NCBI RefSeq assembly: GCF_007991495.1
Contig: NZ_BJYL01000024.1
Coordinates: 1 to 64,000 of the forward strand
Direction: 5' to 3'
Source: Sporosarcina luteola
GTDB taxonomy: Bacteria; Bacillota; Bacilli; Bacillales_A; Planococcaceae
Length of the DNA stretch: 64,000 nucleotides
A program made the translations under genes and the position numbers. Below are positions 53,549-61,029 of this stretch, in pieces (within the stretch, counting starts at the first letter, position 1; each line of letters starts with the position of its first letter). The notes beneath the pieces are model-generated. The model saw only the letters and a program-made list of their open reading frames with translations. It did not search any database and had not been told where the DNA came from.

Positions 53549-55159
53549 ATGGCATGGGAACGATTAGGACAGCTAGCTTCAAATGTAACCATTGTAACAA
53601 CAACAGTCAGAACCGCTGTAAACATATCAGCTTCGGGCAATCTTAGTGTAGGCTTTTACTGGTCCGACGGTAGCCAACACTCTAGCGCAGCCTTCAGCGG
53701 GCTACCTTCGAGAAGCAATGTATCACAATACAGCGATAAGTATAGGTACAGGGTCAAGGTAGAACGTACAACCGGCGCTCATCTAGGATACGTAGAATTC
53801 AACCCCTTTATCGGAACTGATAGGGAAGCAGGGTCTGCAAACTTTAGTGTGAGTACTAATGTTAATGTCTTTTTGGAAGCTGAGATAATAAACACGGCAC
53901 CCACGACACCAGGCAGCTTCACGCAACCAATTGGAGTATTAAAGGGCGGCGCTAACATTACGGTGACTTGGGGTGCATCCACTGATGCGGAAGGAAATTT
54001 AATTACTTACTATCCCGAGTATCGATATTATCAAAACGGTGTAGCGCAGTCTTGGGTGTCTATAGCTAATAATAATAGCCTGACTAGAGCACTCACTTTA
54101 ACCACAGATAAAACAATAGACAAAATTGAATTCAGGGTCCGTGCTTTCGATGGGACTTCGTATTCCAGTTATCGTGATTCTCTCGTCTTTACAATAGGGC
54201 ATAACACAATCCCAACTCTAACACTGAACACAGCAAATAATTTAACCTTATCAGAAGCCGTAGGGCAAAATGAAATCCTTGTTGATGGTAGCGCACTAGA
54301 TACTGAATCGAATAATACCGTCACCATTAAAGCCCAATTCAATAATGGGACTATCAGGAATCTAAATTCTGCTATTTCAAACGGTTCAATGCCAATTCCA
54401 TTTTCTAAACTGTTTACCTACAGCGACAAGAAAATATTTGATGGCGATACACCACTAACTGTTGAATTGGCAGAACATGTTGATCACACGTTAAAAGTCT
54501 GGGCTGAGGATGGACAAGGCGGTATTTCAACCGTTGCAGAACGCAAATTCAGAGTCATTCACAATCGACCACCTGTCATTTCTGATAACGACCGTGATCT
54601 TGGTACATTGATGGAATCTCCTTCAATCCCATATCAAGTTAATGATTTAGAAGGACAAGCAATCACAGTCACCGAAAAAATAAATGGCCAAGTTATCCGA
54701 ACGTTTGAAGCCACTCCAAATACTGATTACACACTAGAAATCCCAATCGAAATGTGGATTCCGTTACAGCTTCAGCAGCACTCGTTAACTATCGAAGCAG
54801 TTGATACGATCGGAGCTAAATCAATCCGGACTTTCACGTTTACAAGAAATGAAGATACGATTCTATTGGAATTAAAAAATCCATTTGTCACGGATATTGC
54901 TGCATCTCGAATTTTAGTCACTCCCGATGTATACGTACCGATCGGGTCAACAATCAAAATCGAAGCTTGTAATAATGCTTTTGACTCCGAACCGACGTGG
55001 GAAGACATTACAGGCATGGCTATGAATAAGCGTGGTTACACATTTACAAACACTGAAAAGACGGCAGAAGAGTGGGGAATCAACATCCGGTTCACGCTTG
55101 AAAAAGGCACAGCTTCCCAACAAGTGCGGCTAGAAGGATTTGGAGGTGCGTTTGATTGA
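53549..55159 (+). CDS. Large fibre / probable receptor-binding protein with Fn3-like repeats
   Basis: A 536-residue, beta-rich protein: an N-terminal domain (~1-120), then Ig/Fn3-like repeats (TPGSFTQPIGVLKGGANITVTWGAS, NTIPTLTLN..., NRPPVISDNDRDLG) and a C-terminal domain. GGGGGTG precedes the ATG. Position after the H-like gene and before XkdX suits receptor or polysaccharide binding; not proven. Confidence 0.65.
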   Translation: MAWERLGQLASNVTIVTTTVRTAVNISASGNLSVGFYWSDGSQHSSAAFSGLPSRSNVSQYSDKYRYRVKVERTTGAHLGYVEFNPFIGTDREAGSANFSVSTNVNVFLEAEIINTAPTTPGSFTQPIGVLKGGANITVTWGASTDAEGNLITYYPEYRYYQNGVAQSWVSIANNNSLTRALTLTTDKTIDKIEFRVRAFDGTSYSSYRDSLVFTIGHNTIPTLTLNTANNLTLSEAVGQNEILVDGSALDTESNNTVTIKAQFNNGTIRNLNSAISNGSMPIPFSKLFTYSDKKIFDGDTPLTVELAEHVDHTLKVWAEDGQGGISTVAERKFRVIHNRPPVISDNDRDLGTLMESPSIPYQVNDLEGQAITVTEKINGQVIRTFEATPNTDYTLEIPIEMWIPLQLQQHSLTIEAVDTIGAKSIRTFTFTRNEDTILLELKNPFVTDIAASRILVTPDVYVPIGSTIKIEACNNAFDSEPTWEDITGMAMNKRGYTFTNTEKTAEEWGINIRFTLEKGTASQQVRLEGFGGAFD

Positions 55160-55362
55160 AAATCGTAAACGAAAAACCTCTTAGTAAGATTAAAGAAGAG
55201 AGGGAAAACCAAGAGATCATACCCGTTTCACTGGATGCACTGGGAATAGAACTAGCCCAAGAAAAAATCAAGAACGTGCAAAAAGACTTATTGATTAATA
55301 GCCTCGGCCAACAAGTAGCACTGCTTAAAATTGATATCCTTCAACTGAAAGGAGGCGCTTAA
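55156..55362 (+). CDS. Small coiled-coil protein after the fibre gene
   Basis: A 68-residue protein, TTG start overlapping the fibre stop. Helical, with LGQQVALLKIDILQLKGG at the end; similar small proteins lie before XkdX in Bacillus phages. Confidence 0.6.
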   Translation: MKIVNEKPLSKIKEERENQEIIPVSLDALGIELAQEKIKNVQKDLLINSLGQQVALLKIDILQLKGGA

Positions 55363-55364
55363 TA

Positions 55365-55517
55365 ATGGCATTCTGGCAACTTGCATTTAACCAAAAATGG
55401 GTAACAGTTGATCAATTAAGATTGGTTGTGAAAACTGATTCAAATCCATTCGGGGAAATTTCTCCTGCACAATTCAAACAGATTACTGGAAAAGACTTCG
55501 AAACACCTGCTGAGTAG
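55365..55517 (+). CDS. XkdX-family protein
   Basis: A 50-residue protein (MAFWQLAFNQKWVTVDQL...ISPAQFKQITGKDF) of the XkdX family, found at the end of tail modules. AAGGAGGCG precedes it. Function unknown. Confidence 0.8.
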   Translation: MAFWQLAFNQKWVTVDQLRLVVKTDSNPFGEISPAQFKQITGKDFETPAE

Positions 55518-55530
55518 GTGTATTTTTTTG
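55503..55530 (+). terminator. Late tail-operon terminator
   Basis: ACACCT (55503-55508) and AGGTGT form a stem over the xkdX-like stop codon, followed by ATTTTTTTG. Confidence 0.75.
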
Positions 55531-55588
55531 CCTATAGAAGGATATCCTTCCTCTTTGTCGAATTATGGAAATATGAGGGGGGATATTA

Positions 55589-56311
55589 ATGTCAGATAAA
55601 AAAATCGGTCAAAAATTGTACTGTAGGATGTGCAAGCAGGAAACGAATCATAAGTATATATATAAACACTCAAGGTCCAATCTTGATTTTGGAGAATGGG
55701 ATTATCAATGGTTCGAAGACTATTTTATTACACAATGTTTAGGTTGTGACACTAATGCCTTTTTACGAGAATACGGTGCTGAGGATATGCAAGAAATGGA
55801 TGAGTTCGAACAACTAGTGAATTACACTAAAAAATATGTTTATCCCGAAAAACCAATAGCACCTTCCGTAAAAAATGAATTACTTCATCCTGCGAAGGAT
55901 TTTGAAAATGCTCCCGAGTCGATTGCAGAGTTATACAAGCAATTGGTTTCAACTTTGAATTCAAGGCATTATTTATTATGCGCGGTGGGGTTAAGAATGA
56001 TAGTTGAAGCTGTGTGTAAAGAGACTGGAGTTACAGAGGGAATTATTTATGATGACCTTGGAGAAAAGAGATACGATAAGCATGGAGATGAATTAATACG
56101 TTCTAACCTTGAAGGGAAAATTAACGGTTTACAGACAAAGGGCTTCATAGTAGAAAAACAAGCGAAAACATTACATCAAATTAGACATCTTGGAAATGTA
56201 TCTGCTCATGAGTTGGAGATACCGAAAAGAAGTACAATCATAGATGGTATAGAAATAATCGAAAATATGATAATAAATATTTTCGAGTTGGATAAATATC
56301 AATTGATGTAA
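55589..56311 (+). CDS. DUF4145-type protein, probable moron
   Basis: A 240-residue protein: N-terminal Cys pairs (CRMC ... CLGC) suggest a zinc ribbon, and the C-terminus (IRHLGNVSAHE preceded by a helical bundle) fits DUF4145, a HEPN-related family often found near restriction and defence genes. The gene is AT-rich and lies between two terminators (55503-55530 and 56332-56358), so it is its own transcription unit inserted between tail and lysis modules. Confidence 0.7.
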   Translation: MSDKKIGQKLYCRMCKQETNHKYIYKHSRSNLDFGEWDYQWFEDYFITQCLGCDTNAFLREYGAEDMQEMDEFEQLVNYTKKYVYPEKPIAPSVKNELLHPAKDFENAPESIAELYKQLVSTLNSRHYLLCAVGLRMIVEAVCKETGVTEGIIYDDLGEKRYDKHGDELIRSNLEGKINGLQTKGFIVEKQAKTLHQIRHLGNVSAHELEIPKRSTIIDGIEIIENMIINIFELDKYQLM

Positions 56312-56331
56312 TGATAACAAGCGTATTAAAG

Positions 56332-56360
56332 AGAACGTCCACACGGGCGTTCTTTTTATT
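56332..56360 (+). terminator. Terminator after the DUF4145 gene
   Basis: AGAACGTCC (56332-56340) pairs with GGGCGTTCT (56345-56353), followed by TTTTATTTT. Confidence 0.8.
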
Positions 56361-56415
56361 TTCCTATAAAGAGAAAGGAAAGGGGGTACTTCAATGCAGA
56401 AGGGAGAGAGTACCG

Positions 56416-56982
56416 GTGACGCGTATGGAAGTTACAGGGCTTAAAGGCTTAGGGGCGCTCATCATCAGTTTTGTGATCTATATGATTGACGTGGTAAACG
56501 AGGCCGTTGTGGTACTTGTCTTTTTTATGTTCTTGGATGTAATCACGGGCCTACTGCGGTCATGGGTGACAAAGTCTTGGGACAGCACAATCGGTTTTGC
56601 GGGTGTGGTCAAAAAGCTCGGCGTATTTGTCATGGTCGGTATGGCTGCAGCTGTCGAGTATATGGTCATCTCGGTGGGACAAGATCCTAAAAGTCTGGTG
56701 ATCCTCGGCACCACGTCGTTCTTTATTGTCAATGAGGGCTTGTCAATACTCGAAAACTGTGCACAGATGGGGCTGCCGATTCCGGCGGTCCTTTTTAATG
56801 CGCTTGAAAAGATGCACCGGGATCCCTCGGGAAAGGATCATCGGCTTGTCCGGCATCCGATACTCGACCGAATCGACAAGAAGGAGCTGCTAAATGAAAA
56901 CGAAGCACTTCAACATCAATTAGCAAAAAAAAAGGAGGATGTTTCGAATGAAGATCAATTGGAAAGTAAGGGTGAAGAATAA
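56416..56982 (+). CDS. Phage holin (toxin-secretion/holin family)
   Basis: A 188-residue protein with hydrophobic segments in residues ~15-45 and 75-120 and a charged C-terminal tail; pattern FFMFLDVITGLLRSW...DSTIGFAGVVKKLGVFVMVGMAAAVEYM fits the holin 4 family. GTG 56416 is chosen because of AAGGGAGAGAG upstream; the frame stays open to 56311. Precedes a second holin. Confidence 0.82.
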   Translation: MTRMEVTGLKGLGALIISFVIYMIDVVNEAVVVLVFFMFLDVITGLLRSWVTKSWDSTIGFAGVVKKLGVFVMVGMAAAVEYMVISVGQDPKSLVILGTTSFFIVNEGLSILENCAQMGLPIPAVLFNALEKMHRDPSGKDHRLVRHPILDRIDKKELLNENEALQHQLAKKKEDVSNEDQLESKGEE

Positions 56983-57217
56983 AATGTTCTGGCTGGCCAT
57001 GGTGCCGGCTGTTTTGTTGGTTACTCAGATTGTCGCGGGGTGGTTTGGTTATGAATTAGCTGCAGACCTGATTGGTGAGGAAGCGACTAACTTTATCATT
57101 GCTGTGTTTGCTCTGCTTGTAATCCTTGGAGTCGTAGTGGATCCGACTGTGTCCGGCTTATCTGACAGCAAACAAGCAATGCGTTACCATGAGCCGAAAA
57201 AGGGAGACAAACGATGA
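56948..57217 (+). CDS. Second holin (phi LC3-type)
   Basis: An 89-residue protein: basic N-terminus, two membrane segments (FWLAMVPAVLLVTQIVAGWFG and FIIAVFALLVILGVVVDPTVSGLSDS) and the VDPTVSGLSDS motif of the phi LC3/SPP1-type holins. AAAGGAGG is spaced for the ATG at 56948. Overlaps the first holin gene and the endolysin start. Confidence 0.85.
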   Translation: MKINWKVRVKNKMFWLAMVPAVLLVTQIVAGWFGYELAADLIGEEATNFIIAVFALLVILGVVVDPTVSGLSDSKQAMRYHEPKKGDKR

Positions 57218-58470
57218 GTTTCATCGAGCGGTTGGCACCGTTTGCAGTTAAACATGGACTTGCGAACGATGTCTTGCCGTCGCTGATCATTGCCCAGGGG
57301 GTTCTTGAATCAGCGTCAGGCACGTCCGAGCTCGCAACAAAGGCGAATAACCTGTTTGGCATTAAGTGTGGTTCTGGGTGGTCCGGTGAAGTGTATGCCA
57401 AACAAACTCTCGAATATAGAGGGGATGGAACGCCCTACACTGTAACAGCCGAATTCCGAAAGTACCCAACTTTTGAAGGTGCTGTTAATGATCTATGTAA
57501 GAAATACACGACTGGGACAGGCTGGGAAACTTTCAATCGATACGCGGCCGTATTGAACGAAAAGGACTACCGAGAAGCCGCGCGCGCCGTTTGTGCTGCC
57601 GGATACGCTACCTACCCCAAGTATCCGGAAAAACTGATCAGTGTTATCGAAAAGAATGTGTTAACGAAATACGACAAGGAGGTAATCAACGTGGTGAAAA
57701 TTTATATCGACCCCGGACACGGCGGAACAGATCCAGGAGCAACCGGAAATGGTTTGAAAGAAAAAGATTTGACCTTGGCCATCTCAAAGAGAATCGAATC
57801 GCTGTTGAAGGACTACGTAGGTGTGCAGGTCAAGTTGAGCCGCGCCACTGATCAAACCCTTTCACTTAAACAACGGACGGATGTGGCGAACAGCTGGGGC
57901 GCTGACTACTTGGTGTCAGTTCATATCAATGCAGGTGGGGGAAAAGGCTACGAAGATTTCGTTTTCAATGGAAAGGTCAGCGACAAGACGATGGATCTCC
58001 AAGCGGTTATTCATTACGAAATTACAAGAACGATTCCGGAGTTTTTTAATCGCGGCAAAAAACGAAAGAACTTGCACATGCTCCGCGAGTCGCATATGCC
58101 GTCTATCCTGACGGAATCGGGATTTATTGATAATGCTAGCGACGCGAAGCTATTAAAGAGCGCTGAATTTCTTGATAGAGTTGCCCTTGGACACGCGAAC
58201 GGAATCGTTAAATCATTTGGTCTAAAGAAAAAAGCTACATCAACGTCGACACCAGCAAAGGAGGGTAACGACTTGGAATTCACAAGCGGAACGCTCAAAA
58301 AGGAATGGGGAACGTTTTTAAACAGCAAGGCCCAACGCGAAATGGCGGTTAAGGAAGCTGTAAAGCAAGGATACAACAAAAAGTGGATAAAAGATTTAGC
58401 CGAGGGGAAGGCTGCTGACGGTGATATAGCTGCACTTGCAATTGGCGCCCTTATCAGAGCAAATAACTAA
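57214..58470 (+). CDS. Two-domain endolysin: glucosaminidase plus amidase
   Basis: A 418-residue cell-wall hydrolase. Residues ~5-150 form a GH73/FlgJ-type glucosaminidase (SLIIAQGVLESASGTSELATKANNLFGIK, with Glu in LESASG); residues ~160-340 an Amidase_3 N-acetylmuramoyl-L-alanine amidase (IYIDPGHGGTDPGA, VSVHINAG, ILTESGFIDN). The last ~60 residues may bind the wall. Inside, AAGGAGG at 57676-57682 precedes an in-frame GTG at 57691, at the amidase boundary, so a separate amidase subunit of 259 residues is likely. Confidence 0.9.
   Translation: MSFIERLAPFAVKHGLANDVLPSLIIAQGVLESASGTSELATKANNLFGIKCGSGWSGEVYAKQTLEYRGDGTPYTVTAEFRKYPTFEGAVNDLCKKYTTGTGWETFNRYAAVLNEKDYREAARAVCAAGYATYPKYPEKLISVIEKNVLTKYDKEVINVVKIYIDPGHGGTDPGATGNGLKEKDLTLAISKRIESLLKDYVGVQVKLSRATDQTLSLKQRTDVANSWGADYLVSVHINAGGGKGYEDFVFNGKVSDKTMDLQAVIHYEITRTIPEFFNRGKKRKNLHMLRESHMPSILTESGFIDNASDAKLLKSAEFLDRVALGHANGIVKSFGLKKKATSTSTPAKEGNDLEFTSGTLKKEWGTFLNSKAQREMAVKEAVKQGYNKKWIKDLAEGKAADGDIAALAIGALIRANN
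57691..58470 (+). CDS. Putative internal-start amidase product of the endolysin gene
   Basis: GTG at 57691, 8 bases after a full AAGGAGG, in frame with the endolysin. The product starts exactly at the amidase fold (VKIYIDPGHGG). Several Gram-positive phage endolysins make such a second chain that joins the full-length protein. Confidence 0.55.
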   Translation: MVKIYIDPGHGGTDPGATGNGLKEKDLTLAISKRIESLLKDYVGVQVKLSRATDQTLSLKQRTDVANSWGADYLVSVHINAGGGKGYEDFVFNGKVSDKTMDLQAVIHYEITRTIPEFFNRGKKRKNLHMLRESHMPSILTESGFIDNASDAKLLKSAEFLDRVALGHANGIVKSFGLKKKATSTSTPAKEGNDLEFTSGTLKKEWGTFLNSKAQREMAVKEAVKQGYNKKWIKDLAEGKAADGDIAALAIGALIRANN

Positions 58471-58484
58471 TAGTTCGAATAGAC

Positions 58485-58512
58485 TTGCAATATAATTAAT
58501 TTGTACTATAAT
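58485..58512 (+). promoter_or_regulatory. Promoter of a probable small RNA
   Basis: TTGCAA (58485-58490), 16-base spacer, TATAAT (58507-58512), just after the endolysin stop. Confidence 0.65.
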
Positions 58513-58518
58513 GAGAAT

Positions 58519-58612
58519 GTCTGCACATGCTTTATCCTCCAAATAAAGATTTATGCAGACCTCTTAAGATGCTGCGCCCTTGTCCATTGTGGATGAGGGT
58601 GCTTTTTTTATT
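58519..58612 (+). ncRNA. Probable phage small RNA with anti-Shine-Dalgarno loop
   Basis: From the predicted start near 58519 to a terminator (GCGCCCTTGTCCA at 58574 pairing with TGGATGAGGGTGC, then TTTTTTT) the RNA would be ~94 nt with no coding frame. The first hairpin is GTCTGCA/TGCAGAC with inner CTTTAT/ATAAAG; its loop presents TCCTCC, complementary to ribosome-binding sites. Start and end are inferred. Confidence 0.5.
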
Positions 58613-58615
58613 TGG

Positions 58616-58645
58616 TTGAATATAGAACATACATTCGTATATAAT
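58616..58645 (+). promoter_or_regulatory. yolD-like promoter with LexA-like box
   Basis: TTGAAT (58616-58621), 18-base spacer, TATAAT (58640-58645). ATAGAACATACATTC (58622-58636) fills the spacer and equals the 15-mer in front of the integrase. Binding there would block transcription. Confidence 0.6.
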
Positions 58646-58666
58646 GATTACAAGGAGGCTGATTTA

Positions 58667-59008
58667 ATGGAAGTGAAAGGCGATATCAAAGACCGAGGTA
58701 AAATCAAATGGACAGCTATGATGCTACCGGAGCACCTTGCCGAACTGAGGGATTGGCACGCGGAAGACGAGCTTGATCCGAAACCGGAACTGAACGAGGA
58801 CGACATGCAGTTGCTGCAGGAGGAATTAGAAATCGCATTCATGAAAAGAACGGACGCCGTCATCACCACTTGGCGAGCGGGAAAGAAAGATACATACATA
58901 GGTAAGATTGTGCGGCTGGATCCAGCACAACAAACCATTTCCGTAGATGGTCCATTCGGCAAGGATTATATTTTAGTTGGCGATATCATCAATGTTCGGA
59001 CCATATAA
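58667..59008 (+). CDS. YolD-like protein
   Basis: A 113-residue YolD-family protein (DRGKIKWTAMMLPEHLAELRDW; PELNEDDMQLLQEELEIAF; then a beta-rich end). YolD genes usually accompany Y-family polymerase genes (uvrX) and are SOS-controlled; here no polymerase gene is present. Start at 58667 with AAGGAGGCTG upstream and its own promoter with a LexA-like box. Last complete gene of the prophage at its right end. Confidence 0.82.
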   Translation: MEVKGDIKDRGKIKWTAMMLPEHLAELRDWHAEDELDPKPELNEDDMQLLQEELEIAFMKRTDAVITTWRAGKKDTYIGKIVRLDPAQQTISVDGPFGKDYILVGDIINVRTI

Positions 59009-59038
59009 AAAAGAGGGGACTTATGTCTCCTCTTTTTC
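59008..59038 (+). terminator. Terminator after yolD-like gene
   Basis: AGAGGGGAC (59012-59020) pairs with GTCTCCTCT (59025-59033), with A residues before and TTTTT after. Confidence 0.8.
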
Positions 59039-59159
59039 ATAATTGATGAGTCTGAGTAATAAGCTTTTGAGGGCCACTTAAACGTATCGAATTAAAATAC
59101 TTTTCCTTTCGAAATTCTGTTTCTATGTTACTATATCCTTAAAAAGAACGAAACGAGGG

Positions 59160-59675
59160 GTGGGGACAATCACACTTTCACATGCACTAATAGAGAACTT
59201 TATTAAGATCCGCTTTGATACACATGACAATATTGGTTCCGGGCCGATCTCGCTGCCCGCAGAAGAATTGCACACTTCTTCGACTTGGTACACATTCGAT
59301 ACCCCGGAAGGCTGGAAAGAATCCGATTTGACCGATGCGCTAACAGGAGCAGCGTATGCTATCCAATCATTCATTCCGTTGTTTGTGCGCTGTGACCGAA
59401 CGGATATACATGTTGTGCCGCAAGTGAAGGCGATCCATACTGGCAAGCCGACGATTTTCATCTATGATAGTTATCCCGGTGGCATCGGTTTGAGTGAAAA
59501 GATTTTCAGCAGATGGGAAGATTTATTGGAAAAAGCCGCAGAACACGTAAAAAACTGCCGGTGCGAAAACGGATGTCCCGTCTGTATTGGTGCCCAGGAG
59601 GAAGGGGTCCGCATGAAGAAGGATGTATTTACCCTTCTTCAGACACTTATTGGAGGAACGACGGATGTCTTATGA
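59160..59675 (+). pseudogene. Displaced native 3' end of mrfA
   Basis: From the core at 59226 onward this is the original mrfA tail (DNIGSGPISLPAEELHT ... RCDRTDIHVVPQVKA ... NCRCENGCPVCIG), cut off from its gene by the prophage. The frame runs back into phage DNA to a GTG at 59160 with a poor ribosome site, adding ~22 residues. It has no helicase motor. It still overlaps the mrfB start by 11 bases, the native operon arrangement, and may aid mrfB translation. After excision it rejoins the gene. Confidence 0.85.
59226..59239 (+). other. Right attachment-site core (attR)
   Basis: GACAATATTGGTTC identical to 15294-15307. Phage DNA lies left, native mrfA right. The phage-side codons before it (FIKIRFDTH) also resemble the MrfA sequence before attL (FKKIKLHNKQ), so attP lies within an mrfA-derived stretch. 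Confidence 0.8.
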
Positions 59676-60930
59676 AGCGAAACTGATGCAGATGAAAAAG
59701 TTGGTGAAAAAAAAGCCGCTTGAAAGCGAAGAAGTGGTTCAAGCACCAAGACGCGAAAAGCCTCCTTCCCCTCTATATGAAGATAGATGGCTATCAGCAG
59801 GATTGACGAAAGAAGAAAACGAATTTGGTATTGTCTATAAACGTGTCGTCCATTATCCCATGGATTATCGACATGGCAAGTATGTCTTGTCCGGATTATT
59901 AAATACAGTGGAAAGTTGGCGGCAATTGGAGGAAATCCATCCGCTTGCTCCCGATTTTTCTCGGCCGCTTCTTTTTTTCGATACGGAGACGACAGGATTG
60001 AAAGGGGCAGGCACACTAATTTTCCTGATGGGTTTCATTGAATATACAGAGGACTCCTTCACATTGACGCAATATGTGCTGCCTGGACCGGATCATGAAG
60101 CGGCATTTCTATATGCGACAAAATTGTGGGAAACTCCAATGTCCATTGTCATGTACAACGGAAAAAGCTTCGATATGCCCCAAGTGCAAACAAGATGGAC
60201 GATGAATAGGGATATCCTGCCGCCGCTTCTGAAACATACGGAAATTGACCTGCTGCATGGTTCGAAAAGAATCTGGAAAAATGAAATGGAGACATTCAAA
60301 TTGACGGCTGTCGAAGAAGAACAGCTCGGTTTCTTCCGCGAAGGTGATATACCCGGCCATATGGCGCCAATCATCTACCAAGATGCAGTTAAAAATGGGC
60401 GCGCGGAAATATTGATGAAGATCCTGGACCATAATGAATGGGATATCCTTTCATTAGTCACGCTTTACATCCGTTCCACCGATTTATTGTTGCTGGGTGA
60501 TTCACCATCTACCGCAAATGCGAAAACAAATATCGGGAAATGGTTTACTGATTTGAAATCTTATGAGAGAAGCAAAGAGATGCTTGCTGAAGTGATTGAA
60601 AAATACGGGGTGGATGAACCTCGCGCGCATTTTCATATCGGTTTCATCTTGAAAAGGGAGGAGCAGCATTCCAAGGCAATCGAATCATTCACAATTGCCG
60701 CAGGCGGTTTATCCGGCCGGGAAAGAATTATTGCTCTAGAGGAATTGGCAAAACTGTTCGAGCATAAGGTAAAAGAGCCGAGCAGGGCATTGTACTATAC
60801 GAAGGAGGCAGTTCGTCTATTAAACTCCGACTCTGAAACTTCCGAACAATTTAAAACAAGAATGGGAAATGATTTTGCACACAGGGAAATAAGGTTGCGG
60901 AAGAAACTATTTCCCGGGGAAGCGCAATAA
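59665..60930 (+). CDS. mrfB: Repair exonuclease MrfB (YprB)
   Basis: A 421-residue protein: RNase H-like DEDD exonuclease domain (LLFFDTETTGLKGAGTLIFLMGF near 105, YNGKSFDMPQVQTRW near 165, a late DHNEWDILSLVTLY near 265) and a C-terminal TPR-like helical region. In B. subtilis it acts with MrfA in mitomycin-lesion repair. GGAGG at 59652 precedes the ATG at 59665. The prophage puts 44 kb and several terminators between it and the mrfA promoter. Confidence 0.9.
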   Translation: MSYEAKLMQMKKLVKKKPLESEEVVQAPRREKPPSPLYEDRWLSAGLTKEENEFGIVYKRVVHYPMDYRHGKYVLSGLLNTVESWRQLEEIHPLAPDFSRPLLFFDTETTGLKGAGTLIFLMGFIEYTEDSFTLTQYVLPGPDHEAAFLYATKLWETPMSIVMYNGKSFDMPQVQTRWTMNRDILPPLLKHTEIDLLHGSKRIWKNEMETFKLTAVEEEQLGFFREGDIPGHMAPIIYQDAVKNGRAEILMKILDHNEWDILSLVTLYIRSTDLLLLGDSPSTANAKTNIGKWFTDLKSYERSKEMLAEVIEKYGVDEPRAHFHIGFILKREEQHSKAIESFTIAAGGLSGRERIIALEELAKLFEHKVKEPSRALYYTKEAVRLLNSDSETSEQFKTRMGNDFAHREIRLRKKLFPGEAQ

Positions 60931-60959
60931 CCGACAAATTCCGGCTCTGTCCACCGAAA

Positions 60960-60988
60960 TTGAAAGACAAGGTTATACAAAATATGCT
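60960..60988 (+). promoter_or_regulatory. gpsB promoter
   Basis: TTGAAA (60960-60965), 17-base spacer, TATGCT (60983-60988), upstream of gpsB. Confidence 0.5.
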
Positions 60989-61029
60989 ATACTGTCGGTA
61001 CGTAAACATAGATGGAAGGGCGTCATTTC

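Larger units (their letters stand above)
15294..59239. mobile_element. Complete prophage integrated in mrfA
   Basis: The element spans the two copies of a 14-base shared core inside duplicated mrfA 3' ends. It has a serine integrase at the left edge, lysogeny, replication, packaging, head, contractile-tail and lysis modules in standard order, with no obvious break in an essential structural gene. The head genes are lambda-like and the tail genes P2-like, so the virion should be a myovirus. Size from core to core is 43,932 bases. Whether it can still be induced cannot be told from sequence alone. Confidence 0.95.

Noticed and set aside
58480-58620. Type I toxin gene opposite the small RNA
   Set aside because: On the minus strand GGAGG is followed by an ATG, but the frame ends after about 10 codons and is not hydrophobic.
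59623-59664. Upstream extension of mrfB to an ATG at 59623
   Set aside because: GGAGG at 59652 is correctly spaced only for the ATG at 59665, and the extension would overlap most of the end of the mrfA tail in another frame.
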